Shown: positions 10,926-21,900 of the stretch, piece after piece
How positions within the stretch are numbered: position 1 is the first letter of the stretch
How the letters are laid out: each line of letters starts with the position of its first letter
Assembly (NCBI GenBank): GCA_039619475.1
Contig: CM077116.1
Span: 177,225,863 to 177,289,862 of the forward strand
Length of the DNA: 64,000 nucleotides
Reading direction: 5' to 3'
Source: Icerya purchasi
Lineage: Eukaryota; Arthropoda; Insecta; Hemiptera; Monophlebidae
Position numbers and translations under genes: made by a program
Notes under the pieces: generated by a model
The model's input: the letters and a program-made list of their open reading frames with translations, nothing else
Database searches by the model: none
What the model was told of the DNA's origin: nothing

Positions 10926-11600
10926 TCTTCTTCTTCTTCATCCGCCGTCTCCAAATTGAAGGTTGGCGATCCACGATTGAAAATTTTCTTTTACAATGGC
11001 CGATCGGAGGAGTTGTATAGAAGGGCAGTCGAACCAGTTGATAAGATTGTCCATCCATGAATTTTGTCGTCTTCCTCTCGATCTCTTCCCATTTATCTTT
11101 CCTTCCAAAATGACCAGAATTTCGTATTTGGGGCCTCGTATGATGTGTCCGAGGTACTGTAGCTTCCGTTTCTTGATGGTTTGCATTACTTCAAGGGTCT
11201 TTCCCGTTCTTTGAAGTACCTCGATATTAGTAACTTTTTTCACCCATGATATTTTTAGAATGCGCCGATAACAGTACATTTCAAATGCGGTAATCTTTTT
11301 TTCCAATGATGCATTAAGGGTCCAGCTCTCGTAACCATAAAGCAAAATAGAGAAGATGTAACACCTTAGCAGTCTGATTCGAAGTTCGAGCCTTAGGTCT
11401 TGGATGGGTGAATAAGTTTTTCATTTTGGTGAGAGCTCTTCTAGCTTGCTCAATCCTGCTGCATATTTCCGGAGTTGATGTACAGTTTTCCTCTAGTATA
11501 CTTCCTAGGTATTTAATGCACTGAACTTGTTCAATCGTTTCTCCCTTTATCTTGATTTTGCATCTGATTTGATTTTTGATTTTTGAAAAAACAATCACTT
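10926..11600 (-). pseudogene. RTE-like LINE: end of RT plus C-terminal tail, frameshifted
   Basis: Two minus-strand frames join into one protein. Upstream (11598 to ~11350) reads KIKGETIEQVQCIKYLGSIL and RIEQARRALTKMKNLF, the post-catalytic RT segment. Downstream (11345-10938) reads LYGYESWTL, AFEMYCYRRILKISW, NIEVLQR, LQYLGHIIRG and GKRSRGRRQNSWMDNL. This is the characteristic tail of insect endonuclease-reverse transcriptase LINEs. One frameshift lies near 11340-11390. The 3' end is a GAAGAAGAAGAAG microsatellite (10926-10940 on the plus strand as CTTCTTC). It is 5'-truncated with no endonuclease and no catalytic RT motif. Confidence 0.85.
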
Positions 11601-11997
11601 AAATGCCGTCTAGTGTGACAGGAACATTGAAGTGTTCGGAGTTCCAGAAAAAAAGAAAGAAAAACACTTTAGGTAAAGAGTTCTAAGCGGACAAACGCTT
11701 CATTACAAATTGAAAAAATAAAATAAATAAACGGAGAATAGTTTTTTATACTTTTTCTTAATTTTTTGGGGTTTAGGAAAAGAAGCGGAAAGTGTATTTA
11801 AAAAGCTAATAACCGAAAAGTAAAGTTGATACAGATTTATTAAGCATAAATAACTTATATTAATCTAATAGTATACTTTAAATTATTCATCAGTTAATAA
11901 ACTTATCTTTAATTCTTAATTTTTATTGTTCTTTTTTTTGTTTTTATTAAAACTAAAAGAACTGTTGCTTTAAGTTCACGTACAACAATTTTTTAAC
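11601..11997. other. AT-rich spacer between two LINE fragments
   Basis: No coding signal recognised. Confidence 0.4.
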
Positions 11998-12406
11998 TCA
12001 ACGCTATCGTGACATGAATGCTGATGTTTACGCATGCGCCATCGATTATCAAAAAGCATTTGACTGCGTAAACCACGAAAAACTGTTTGAAATTTTGAAA
12101 ATTATTCCTATTGATAGGAATGATCTGAGAATAATAAGTCACCTATACTGAAATCAAACTATCCAAAAAGGAGTGCGTCAGGGCTGTGTCATGTCTCCCT
12201 TACTATTCAACGTATATGCGGAGGCAATATTTCAAGAAGCACTAAACGATAATATGGGAAATCTTAAAGTAAATGGAGTCACGCTGAATGATCTACGATA
12301 TGCGGATGACAGTTTAATTCTTGCCTCTAGCGAGAAAGAACTACAACGGATGTTGAATAAAATTGTTGATAAAAGCCAATGTTACGGATTAGCTCGCAAA
12401 TATTAA
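11998..12406 (+). pseudogene. RTE-like LINE reverse transcriptase core, broken
   Basis: Plus-strand translation shows RT motif A as ACAIDYQKAFDCVNHEKL, then a stop where family members have Trp (LY*NQT, TGA near 12148-12150). It continues with KGVRQGCVMSPLLFNVYAEA and LRYADDSLILA, so the catalytic YADD is retained. It ends in divergent sequence after SQCYGLA. The in-frame stop, and the loss of the segment between the Trp and GVRQGC, make it non-functional. The matching C-terminal tail lies at 13083-13490, so both are probably parts of one element. Confidence 0.85.
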
Positions 12407-13079
12407 TCGGAGTCGTGGTTTTGTATATATTTACATTAAACATTTTTAGCGGTATTTTTTCACTTCTGATTTTCATTTAAACGTTTTTGTTGTTTTTCGA
12501 CAAGAAAAGATTAACAGCGGAATCAAATAGCAAAAAAAGGTGCAGCGTTTAGTCTGTTTAAAGTTCGACAGTGATGACGCGTTGTTGCCAACACGAAATC
12601 ATTCGTACGTTCGTCTGGTGTTTTTTTCTATTCGCTGAGTAAAGGAATTCTTAAATTTAGGCAAAATGGGAATTGGCAGAATGGGAATTAGGCAAAAAGG
12701 GAATTGGCAGAATGGGAATTAGGCAAAAAGGGAATTGGCAGAATGGGAATTAGGCAAAAAGGGAATTGGCAGAATGGGAATTAGGCAAAATGGGAAGTTA
12801 CCCTTTTTTTGAAGGTATTTTCAGAATAGTATTCTCGGTGATACCCGGAATAACCGATTCGATAGGCTAGCCTGTCCAATTAGCTCTTATCATCGTATTG
12901 TTCTAATCGTGCCACGTTACAGACTTACGAAGGACTCTATCAGTAATTACCGCGTAATCGCAATCGGTATTATTGTCGCGTCAAATAAACGCTGTATGTT
13001 CTTCGTCTCGGTTTATTTCGACTAACGCGAAATAATCGATCGGTAATTCCAGCCGAGAATATGATTTAGAATGATTTAG
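12407..13079. other. Unclassified insert between RT and tail of a LINE
   Basis: About 0.67 kb of non-coding sequence of unknown origin replaces roughly 200 codons expected between RT motif C and the ETWLLKR tail. It contains the 31-bp minisatellite. No clear terminal repeats or target duplication were found. Confidence 0.4.
12661..12796 (+). repeat. 31-bp minisatellite, about 4.4 copies
   Basis: GCAAAA(A/T)GGGAATTG followed by GCAGAATGGGAATTAG repeats at 12661, 12692, 12723, 12754 and 12785, an exact 31-bp period. Each unit is itself two related 15/16-bp half-units, so the array is hierarchical. Copies are nearly identical, implying recent expansion or homogenisation. Confidence 0.95.
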
Positions 13080-13490
13080 AATTTGTATGATGCGGAAACA
13101 TGGCTGCTGAAACGAGCTGATTGTAAAAGATTAGAAGCATTTCAAATGTACTGCTGGCGGAAGATACTGCGAATAAGTTGGACGGAGAAAATTAGTAACC
13201 AAGAAGTGCTCGATAGAATCGAAGAGAGAAGAACTATACTGGAGCGGATAGGTAAAACTCGGCTGGGTTGGTTAAGGCATTTCGGTCAGACTATAGTATA
13301 ATCAAAATCAGTATCGAAGGAAAAATAGTAGAAAAGAGACCGCGTGGGCGTCCTCGGATGACGCATTTTTAAAAGAAACCAACTTACGGAACTACACGGA
13401 ATTGAAGAGGACAGCAATGGACCGTATTAAGTGGAGGCAAATAGTGCTGGGGCGAATCAGCCAGACGGCTGTCACATGATGATGATGATG
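13080..13490 (+). pseudogene. RTE-like LINE C-terminal tail with TGATGA microsatellite end
   Basis: Reads LYDAETWLLKRADCKRLEAF, MYCWRKILRISWTEKISNQE, VLDRIEERRTILERIGKTRL then a frameshift and ...KRPRGRPR, HGIEEDSNGPY, ending in a run of Met codons from (ATG)n at about 13478-13491. This Met-run microsatellite terminus is typical of several insect RTE-like elements. At least two frameshifts are present. Confidence 0.8.
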
Positions 13491-13491
13491 A

Positions 13492-14335
13492 CTCTTCGAA
13501 GCTGTCTATCGTTGCTGCTGATCCTTCAAACGCTCTTCATGAAATGTGCAATCTATGAGTGTTATCTGAATTCCAGTACACATTCCGATTTCCTACAGCG
13601 ACAGGAACAGGAGCGCTAGTGTCGCACCCAGCACTTTGTATGCAGAGGCTTAGCGCATAACGCTGTTTCTTCACGGGTTTTTTCCGGTCGATTTTTGGCC
13701 GGTAGATCATCGCAATGAGCCACGCTAAAAAAAAAGAAAAAAAATATCGGTCGAAATCAGTTTATTCGGAAGCGCTGAGAAATTTCCTAAATGTTTTATA
13801 AATTCTTTTTTGAAATACATAGGGTTCTTAATAAGTGTTTGTTAAAAAATTGCTTTGAAATTTGAAAAAAAAAAAGTAATATAATATTGAAAAACTTTTT
13901 AAAAATTTCAAAAATTCAAGGAGCAATTTTAACATGTTCTGGTAAATGAACGACTGTAAGATTTTATAACTTTTTTTTTTTCTTTAATTTTAATAAATTC
14001 CATAACAGAACTCTATAATCAACGGAACTTTCATTTAGACGTGACCTTTTTTACATTTCTTTTCCCTTACCGTGATCACCTTGTAAGTGTCAAAAGTCCA
14101 ACCTTGTCAAAAATCCAGGGATACGATATCCAGAAGTGCGTGAATTACTATACGAACTCTGTTTTGTTGTTACGGTATTAAAATTTCCGAAATTTTTGTT
14201 TACTTATTTACCTTTTTTGTAGAACATAAAAGAAACAAACTTATTCTCAGTCGTTTTACGAAATTGGAGTAAATTGAAAATATTTTCTTTCGCCACGTCG
14301 TCAACTACGGGTACATGGAGAAATTTCAAGAGGTG
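13492..14335. other. Spacer
   Basis: Non-coding. A short GC-richer patch lies at 13490-13720; the rest is AT-rich with A/T runs. Confidence 0.4.
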
Positions 14336-14579
14336 CCAATGTGCGACAGCAGAACATTCCTAGCCGAACGAAAGAGCACTGCCAGCCAATGGGAGGCCAG
14401 GGCAGCTGGCTAAATTCGAAATATTTGTTAATTTAATTATTTTTCGTTTGGCAAAAGCCAAGGGTATGCGACGGCGGTCAGTTTGGAATAAAACAAAAGG
14501 GAATTTTGTGCTGTAGCCAAGGAGCAAGAAAGAGCATCCGTTGATACGGTGCGTGGCCTTCAATGGTAAATTGAAAAAA

Positions 14580-14990
14580 TCAAGCGACATGAGTCGGCCC
14601 TGGAATACTGATGACGAGGAATTCTTTTCCACTGCTGCTGCTGGCGGCACGCTCTACATCTTCTTTACATTTGCTCCAGTAGTTCTCTGGCATCGTTGAA
14701 ACAGGCAGCAGATAAATTTCGTTTAGCTTTGACGCTGTACAGATTTCCTGCCAGACATCGGAATGCTCTGTGTGCGGAACGTGTACACATACATGTATAG
14801 GCGGCAACGAAGTGACTTCGGAGTTACCGCGACGACCGTCTACCTCTTCTTCATCGTTAGCCGATGTGCACTCTTTGCGAATGTCACGTATTACGTCCTC
14901 CGCACCAGAGGTTATAAACCGCACCGAGATGATGCACCCCGATCGTGCGTCCCTCCTTAATTTTCATCTTTCCGGCTCGACATGGCAGAA
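14580..14990 (-). CDS. Unrecognised ORF in a GC-richer block (hypothetical)
   Basis: A minus-strand frame stays open from about 14980 down to the stop at 14580. It contains SGCIISVRFITSGAEDVIRD, VIRDIRKECTSANDEEEVDG and EIYLLPVSTMPENYWSKCK. The surrounding 14340-15060 is visibly richer in G+C than the window average, with many CpGs. I recognise no family. It could be an exon of a host gene, part of an unclassified transposon or a chance open frame; there is no ATG at its 5' end and no clear splice pair was established. Confidence 0.25.
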
Positions 14991-15099
14991 AATATTTCTC
15001 GTTAGGAAAAACTCGTACAAAATCACGTCTGTCGATGGCCCAACGGCGTGCCGGGGAAATTTTCTAGGCGGTGTATTTTCTTATTAGATTTATGCGCAT

Positions 15100-15166
15100 G
15101 TAGCTCTCCTAGATTTCGAAACCCGCGGAACAGACAGTCTACCGCTGAGCTATAACCGCCGTAGTA
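15100..15166 (-). repeat. tRNA-like remnant (possible SINE head)
   Basis: The minus strand reads TTATAGCTCAGCGGTAGACT (A-box-like, D-arm) and then GGGTTTCGAAATC (B-box-like). The gap between them is too short for a full anticodon and variable arm, and the acceptor stem is not convincing. It is best read as a deleted tRNA pseudogene or a SINE head. Nothing like SINE families 1-3 follows it. Confidence 0.4.
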
Positions 15167-16775
15167 GCATGCGAGCTGGTAAGCCTATTTTAATTTATAA
15201 AAGTATCGCCAACTATCCCGGCTTTTGGGATGCTTAAAAGCCACTAAAAGGGAGAGAAATCTACTTTGATAGCGTGCAAAAATCAAAACAAACGAAAAAA
15301 TGATAATCCATTTATCATCCGCTGATGTGTATACACCTGTTTTCGTTGTTAACAATTCGCGGATCAATTTTCTAATTTCGCAACATAATTATCATGTTTA
15401 TTCGCGTGGTATTTGCATCTTAACTTATTATTATTTTATTACCGTGTGCTTCAACAACGGCCAGAAGCACGGGTGTGACAGGGAGTTAATTGTTCGGGAA
15501 GGAAGATAGTAAATTAGTTTCATTATTAAATTTTAAAATTTCCGAAAGAGAGAGACTAGCAGCGTGAGCTGGTCCGTATAAGGAAAAGTCTGCATAGTTA
15601 AGAATTATTTAAATGCTGCGGGTTGTATACAAATAGCAGCCGGTTCGGATATTTAAAGACACGAGGAAATTATGTGTAAAACGGCTAGTACGTACCTGAT
15701 AGGTTGTAAAACAATATTTTTCAAATGAGAACTTGAAGACTATATTAAATTATTTTTTATTTGAATATATTATTAGGCAGTCATTTAGCGTTCTAAATTT
15801 CAAATTAAACTAGTATATTATGGAAATTCAACCAAATAGACACACGCGTGAGAAATTCAGTGAAATCAAATAACAATGTGCGACAAAGAAAGAAAAACTA
15901 ACGGTTTATTCTTATTATCATTTGTTACATCGTTATCTTCTTTGTTTTTTTGTTTTTTTTTAGCACGCCAGCCAGAGAACTACACTCAGAAACCAAAAGA
16001 AGGAAAGGAGCCGTTAGATTTCCATCCGATGTCAGACACGGTCAAAATGTAAGGAGGTACGGATTTTGTGCACGGATGAAGAGAAGATGACAAAATACAA
16101 GATGACAATTAGGTAATGTGAAGAGCTTGAGTTTTAATAAACGGAAATACAATGCATGTTCTGTTCATTTAGGCAAGATGCGATCAGCAACACATATACT
16201 TTTCTGTAGGTGCAGAGGACAATTTGGAGAATTTTTCTTCCCCTTAAATTTCCTACGGTTATACTGTGTCCGTTAATTTTATCAACATTTCACCTTTCAC
16301 ATTATCTATTTTACTCTCGGCACTTCTTTATCGCATACAGTGAATTTATCATAATCGTCCAGTAAGTCTATTTTCCTGTTAGTAATTTTATATTTATAAA
16401 ATCGGAGTGATTTTTTACTTTCGCATTTAAAATGGCTAAATAGGAGAAGAAAAAAACAGCAAAAGGCTTTAGCAAAAATTTTCCGATTTAGAAATCACCG
16501 ATGAAGAAAAATGCTCCAGCATGATTTTAACTATTTCATAAAAGAGACTAACCGACAGGAAAAACTTGTAAGAGTTTGCATTGCAGTGAAGGAAAAATGT
16601 TCGATCAAAGTCTGGTATGGTTAATAGCGGCGTCTGGGGGGCAGGGAAATTGTCCGAGAATGGTAGCGAGCTAGAAAGTCGGGTTCACAGAACCAGCTAT
16701 GTTGGAGCGATGCGATCAATCTTGATATTTTTTTTTATATTTATTTTAGGTTCGTCAACCGGGGGGACCTTTAAC
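15167..16775. other. AT-rich non-coding DNA
   Basis: No coding or repeat family recognised. Confidence 0.4.
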
Positions 16776-16779
16776 TAGA

Positions 16780-17190
16780 AACAATTAGAATAAGAAGGAG
16801 CCAATTATGTCTTAATACGATATCAAATGTTGTTAGGAGGAAATAATCAATCAAATAGAAACGATCTGTGGAGAGGGAAAAGATAGGACATGAGAGACGC
16901 AATATGGAGTAGGAAGACCGCGTATCAATAAAATGAAATAGAAAGCAGAACACTCGGCAGGAAGAGATGAACACTTAATGAACACATGATCCGCATATCG
17001 AACACGCTCTTCGTTTTTCATTGGAGAGGACAATATGGAGAGGTAACTAACGGAAAACGAAAGCGGGAGGAAGATATTAGACTATGGCTGAAGGTGCAAG
17101 CCTTGATATATGTAATTTCTATAAGGATAAGTAAAATTCAGGCTGGTGGACTCGAAAGCCCTCAAAGCTTCGTTCTGTTTATGCTCAGCA
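16780..17190 (-). pseudogene. Strongly decayed I-type LINE C-terminal tail
   Basis: In the minus strand, RYADHVFIKCSSLPAECSAF, followed in another frame by YLIDYFLLTTFDIVLRHNW, resembles the D-HvFF-C-p-L ... FL...nI tail of I-group LINEs. An equivalent of YISRL...LP lies upstream. Several frameshifts and stops are present. Identification rests on weak motif order only. Confidence 0.4.
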
Positions 17191-18515
17191 CATAGAATGG
17201 TATCATTTGATGCAGTCGCTCTGCTGCTGTAAGAAGGAAATTGCGTATATCTTTAAAGTCTGGAAGCATGATTCAGAAATAGTTAATAAACGGCGGTTAC
17301 ACGCTAGGAAAATAACAGTAAGAGCCGAAATGTCAGTTTGTACCGTCTGCATTTGTATTTCGCTTTAAACTTCCTTAGAACGACAAATTGTTGATATGAG
17401 TGGCAATTAAAATCTATAAAACGAACTTTGCAAATGGCGTCCAACACGCTGTAATAAAATGTAGATGACCGAATGAACTGCCATATACCGTGATTGAAGA
17501 TCACCTAGAATGATTTACATCAAAGTTTGAAATCGAATTAATCACATCTAATTATACCTGTTCTCTGTAAAATTATATTCGATCTAACTCTACCTTTAAA
17601 AACTTTTTTGGTAACCGATAAAATTCGATCTGTAAAATTTTCGTAATCGTTAATAATAAATAAAATATTAATGGAATAAGAACATCAGTACAATGCTATT
17701 CTATTTTCTCTGCCGCGCCGAATGTTTCACATTTGTCACTACTGAGGTTGTATCGCTTATCGTTCAATACTTTAAAATTTGCATAGACACGTGTAAATAG
17801 ATATTATATCTCACAACAGGAACACCGCTCTACCACCATCTTAAGATAAATCAGTTTGACTGATGTCCAAAATAATACGTTCTTTTTCCCAAAATATTTT
17901 CGGAACTGATACATTTAATATTACGATTTCCATAACGCATTTCTGTAACGCAACATCCGTAACGTAAGCACGTTACATGATTATTTCAAAATAATGCTAA
18001 AACATTATAAAAGTTCTTGTTAGCCCTAGTTAATGTATACGCATATGAAATTCTTACGCTGCCTGGAGATAAGATCCTATTATGAAATCTGCTTCGTTTT
18101 TGCATTATCCGAAAAACTGCTACATATTTTGTTACCTTTGTGCGCTATTTTTAATTTTTCTTTTTTTTGTTTAGAGAGTGACCTTGGAGCAGACTCTTCT
18201 GGAAATATTGCAGAAGAACTAGCATGGCGAAGTCCAGTAGTTTTCCGCTTGAAGAAATCCGAAAAACAAAGTTTATATTGTGGCAAATCACTCACATTTT
18301 CTTCCCGCTCGTCTAATTTGTTATAAACTCCGTCAAGTTTGTTGTGAATTTTGTTCTCTCTTATTTGAATAGCAATCCGCTTTAGCAAGTCATCATTAAT
18401 AATGGTGTACCGAGTGCAATTGAATACAAATTTCTCTTTTTTGAAGCCAGCCGCATTGAATTTAAAAAGAATTGATGGCTATCAATCTTCCTTTTTTTTT
18501 CTCTTTTCTACACGT
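17191..18515. other. Non-coding DNA
   Basis: No gene recognised. ORFs at 18033-18388 lie on opposite strands in the same region and lack domain content. Confidence 0.4.
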
Positions 18516-18650
18516 ATCTATTTTATATATATATATATGAACTCGGCTTTTTCTTGACCTTGCTTGACGACAAAGCCGGACCCCCAGCTCTATCACTTCT
18601 ATACTTCGTATAAAATGAGGAGAATTGACAACGTTATTCTTGTCTTCTCA
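18516..18650 (+). repeat. Unclassified dispersed repeat, copy 1
   Basis: A TA-run followed by ACTCGGC, CTTGACC, GCT.TATC/TTTC, ATACTT.GTATAA.ATGA and A..AATT.ACAACGT resembles the segment at 34966-35095 in the same order. Termini and class are unknown. Confidence 0.4.
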
Positions 18651-19444
18651 TACGTACAATATATGTAACGTTTTGGGACAAACAAAATGATGGGGGTCCG
18701 GTTAAGAATGACGTTGTCATTAATATTATTACGGAAAAATCGACTGAATTATATTATACTTTTAGTTCTTTATACAGTTCTAATTAAGTGCATTTAATCG
18801 CGTCGTCTATTCGAACGCCGATTAAAAGGCTACCTAGCCAACAACAAGTAGAAACAGAAAGAGATCAATTCGAAGCCAATATCTTCATACGTACGTATAT
18901 AATCGGCTACCGGATCGACTTAGTAGCAATGAACATATACCTACACAACATTTCATATTCATTCAAACGAAAGCTAGTCTGAATTAATAATATCAAAGTA
19001 CTCAAGAAGAGATCTCTCGAATTCCGAATCGAATTGTTTACCCGAAAGTGAAAAACACAGAGTTCGGCATTGTCCCTTACTATTGGCAATATGTTTAAAC
19101 ATTTTCTGGAATTGTACGCAGTTGTCGGTCCCACTAAAACTATAATTAATCCCGCAAGGTTCCTTAAATATTGCGAATCATACGCGTAATAACTAAATAA
19201 CACTTATTAAAATGGAGTAAATTTCATACCTGTGTACGCGTGTATAAGGAAACAAGTATGAAACATCGTACATTTTTTTGAAAATATCTCCATTAAATGA
19301 AATAGTATACGAAAAGATGATTGGATTTCAAGCGGTCAGCGCATCATGTGGGATCTGGAAAATAAAGGGAAAGTGAATAACCCTTGCAGCGACTAAATCG
19401 GAAAATGACTCGCGGATATTCTAGCGATCTTTGAAAACTGCGCG

Positions 19445-19669
19445 ATGGAGATTGTTGAACAAAGATGGAGCCGGGGACTAGTTATTTCTGTAAACATCTT
19501 TTTTGTTTGGCCGTTTTTATTATTAACATTATTTTCAACAGTTTATATTGAATATATAGCTCAGATAGACGTTGTTTGCCCGGAAATAATTAACCCCATT
19601 AAACCCGATAAATTTTTCATCACCACGGATTCTAACGAACTCTTTAACTTTTTTTCGTTCGACATTTGA
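19445..19669 (+). CDS. Small membrane-anchor-like ORF (hypothetical)
   Basis: An ATG-initiated 74-codon ORF with one strongly hydrophobic stretch at residues ~12-33 (LVISVNIFFVWPFLLLTLF) and a polar tail containing PEIINPIKPDKFFITT. The arrangement resembles a signal anchor followed by a short extracytoplasmic part. No family is recognised and no neighbour supports it. It could be a chance ORF or a single exon. Confidence 0.2.
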   Translation: MEIVEQRWSRGLVISVNIFFVWPFLLLTLFSTVYIEYIAQIDVVCPEIINPIKPDKFFITTDSNELFNFFSFDI

Positions 19670-19848
19670 AAATATTGTATCAGTACACTTATATTCAAAG
19701 CGTTTAGATTAATTTTCCATAAAAATACAACTAGATCCCTGATATATATATATATTATTTTTTCTTTTGATGTGAAAACATCTTATACGGGGTGTTTTTC
19801 GCTGGGGAATTGAAAATTTACGAGGTTTACCATTACGATCTATACATA

Positions 19849-19877
19849 CACCCTGTCAAGAAAGTATCGGGAATTGT
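19849..19877 (+). repeat. mariner left TIR
   Basis: 29 bp, identical in inverted orientation to 21139-21167; preceded by TA. Confidence 0.97.
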
Positions 19878-20042
19878 CAATTTAAATCTCCCGGGTAATA
19901 GCTAGGCAGATAATTTTTTTTTTCCAGGTTGGTACAACTGTTTTGTATTATGATGCCTATTTTTAGCGCGATCTGTCAACCAGTGTGTTTACAGCAGCTG
20001 TTAAAATCAGTCGACCTTGAAGTGTTTTGTCGAAGTTTTACA

Positions 20043-21119
20043 ATGAGTGAAAATATTGAACAACGTACTTGTGTTAAATTCTGTGTTTCGAACGAAATTT
20101 CTTGTGCCGATACACTGAAAATGTTACAGAAGGCTTTTGGTGAATCTGCTTTATCAAAAACGCGGGTTTACGAGTGGTACAGAGCGTTCAAGGATGGTCG
20201 GGAGACGGTCGAAGACATGCCTCGCTCTGGACGGCCTTCAACGAGTGTGACCGATGATAACGTCGATAAAATCAAGGAAATCGTTGCTGAAAATTGTCAT
20301 GTGAGCTTGAGAGAGATGGCTCATGGATTGGGCATGTCACACGAGAGCGTACGTACGATTGTGCACGAAAAATTGGGTATGCAACGCGTTGCGGCTCGGC
20401 TTGTTCCGAAAGACCTGAATTTCTTTCAAAAAAAGTACCGAGAACAGGTAGCTGCAGACATGCTGGATCGAGCCAATTTGGATCCTACCTTCTTGGAAAA
20501 GATAATTACTGGTGACGAGACATGGGTGTACGAGTACGACACGCTTACGAACCAGCAATCGTCCGAATGGCGGCCAATTGGCGCGCCAAAGCCGAAAAAA
20601 CCTCGCCAAAGCCGATCGAAAGTGAAGATCATGTTGATTGTTTTCTTCGATATTCGAGGCGTGGTACACTATGAATATGTGCCAGCCGGACAGACAGTCA
20701 CCAAAGAGTTTTACTTAAGTGTTTTGAGACGTTTGAGAGAGGCTATCCGTCGTAAACGTAACGATTTGTGGGTCGACAATTCTTGGATTCTCCATCACGA
20801 TAATGCGCCGTCTCACAAAGCCATAATTATGAATGAGTTTTTGGCCAAACACTCGGTAAATATCATCGAACAACCGCCGTATTCACCAGATTTAGCACCC
20901 TGCGACTTCTTCCTATTCTCAAAACTCAAATTTCCGCTACGGGGAATACGCTTCGAATCGATTGATGACATCAAGACGAATGCGACGCGAGAGCTAAAGG
21001 CCATCCCGGAAACCGCCTATCAGAAGTGCTTTGCCGAGTGGAAAAAGCGTTGGCATATGTGCATCGCTTCGAATGGATGTTATTTTGAAGGTGACAAAAA
21101 AAATTTGGATGAAAATTAA
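20043..21119 (+). CDS. mariner transposase, full length, D,D34D
   Basis: The transposase catalyses cut-and-paste movement of the surrounding element. The start is the ATG at 20043 (MSENIEQRTCVKFC), giving 358 residues, a normal mariner size; an in-frame ATG 38 codons upstream exists but would add a non-family extension. The N-terminal half holds two helix-turn-helix regions (LREMAHGLGMSHESVRTIV is the second), followed by the linker ARLVPKDL, equivalent to the WVPHEL motif. The catalytic triad is visible: D158 in TGDETW, D253 in HHDNAPSH and D288 in YSPDLAPCDFFLF, with exactly 34 residues between the last two. No stop or frameshift. On sequence alone it could be active. Confidence 0.97.
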   Translation: MSENIEQRTCVKFCVSNEISCADTLKMLQKAFGESALSKTRVYEWYRAFKDGRETVEDMPRSGRPSTSVTDDNVDKIKEIVAENCHVSLREMAHGLGMSHESVRTIVHEKLGMQRVAARLVPKDLNFFQKKYREQVAADMLDRANLDPTFLEKIITGDETWVYEYDTLTNQQSSEWRPIGAPKPKKPRQSRSKVKIMLIVFFDIRGVVHYEYVPAGQTVTKEFYLSVLRRLREAIRRKRNDLWVDNSWILHHDNAPSHKAIIMNEFLAKHSVNIIEQPPYSPDLAPCDFFLFSKLKFPLRGIRFESIDDIKTNATRELKAIPETAYQKCFAEWKKRWHMCIASNGCYFEGDKKNLDEN

Positions 21120-21138
21120 AAATTGTTCGTTTTATTTA

Positions 21139-21167
21139 ACAATTCCCGATACTTTCTTGACAGGGTG
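21139..21167 (-). repeat. mariner right TIR
   Basis: Perfect inverted match of the left TIR; followed by TA. Confidence 0.97.
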
Positions 21168-21623
21168 TATATAGATTAATTGGTAGGCTGTGCTGGCGAG
21201 AGAAGAATGTGAGCGTGCGTACTTCGGTTGTTGCTTGAACTGCTCGGTGCCGTCTGCCGTCTTTACCCAGAGCGGCAAGATTTTGCGCACGCATTTATTT
21301 TTTCTTCTTGCTGCGTTGAAGTATTTACCCATTCAATACGTAATTAACGATGAATATCTTTTTGCCGAAAAAGCATCGTACGTTTTGTGTTAAAATTACC
21401 ACAAAATTGATGCTCTGTTAGCTATGGACGACGATAAGACAGTAGAAGCAACGGCTACAAATATATCGCAAAACAATAATTTTAAAAATTTTGAAAAAGC
21501 TGATCCTAAAAATAATACGAAAGCATGTGTTTTTTTAAGTTAAGAATATTTTTTAGAAATTCTGCATAATAAATCTGCATAATAAATCTACGAGTATGTT
21601 AGCTCATATGTTTTCACATCTTC

Positions 21624-21645
21624 CAAGTGTCGTAAGCGACACTTG
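21624..21645 (+). other. Perfect 9-bp hairpin next to a T-run
   Basis: CAAGTGTCG, loop TAAG, then CGACACTTG, followed within a few bases by long T-tracts. The T-tract is the poly(A) of the minus-strand LINE tail beginning at about 21655, so this is LINE target or end sequence rather than a bacterial-style terminator. Confidence 0.6.
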
Positions 21646-21654
21646 AAGTTTTTT

Positions 21655-21900
21655 TTGTTTTTTTTTTGGCCCAGTTTTTCACCTTTTGGTCAGACTACCC
21701 TTATTCATATTTTCCGTTTTATACGACTATTTCATTAGCTTTTAAAAATCGATATAATTGTCTACACTCGACTGTATTTCGTTTAGCTATACTATTTGTT
21801 GTGTTGTTTAAAGTTTTGCCAACAAGAAAGTTTTCCTTCTTTGTTCAAATTTGCAGAATTGCTCAAAAACGCTCTAACGATCCTTGCAAACCACCAAAAA
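21655..21900 (-). pseudogene. 3' end of the same LINE family as 2647-3419
   Basis: The minus-strand translation gives VECRQLYRFLKANEIVV then stop, equivalent to YECKRLYKYIKDTKMEI then stop in the 2.7-kb copy. The shared 3' UTR words (CCAAAAGG, TGGGCC) and poly(A) follow. Upstream, FCKFEQRRKTF matches the VEYEEERRSL region after a frameshift. Very short 5'-truncated copy. Confidence 0.65.

Larger units (their letters stand above)
19849..21167 (+). mobile_element. mariner transposon, apparently complete
   Basis: The element is 1319 bp with 29-bp perfect terminal inverted repeats (left 19849-19877, right 21139-21167, starting CACCCTGTCAAGAAAGTATC). Both ends are flanked by TA (19847-19848 and 21168-21169), the target duplication of Tc1/mariner elements. 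Size, TIR length and the single intronless transposase gene are typical of mariner. Confidence 0.97.

Noticed and set aside
15100..15166. Functional tRNA gene
   Set aside because: Spacing between A-box- and B-box-like segments is too short and the acceptor stem does not pair.
19929..20042. Longer N-terminus for the mariner transposase
   Set aside because: The first 38 codons are not family-like; the ATG at 20043 gives the usual mariner start and length.
21624..21668. Hairpin followed by a T-run resembling a rho-independent terminator
   Set aside because: The window is eukaryotic, and the T-run is the poly(A) of a minus-strand LINE tail.
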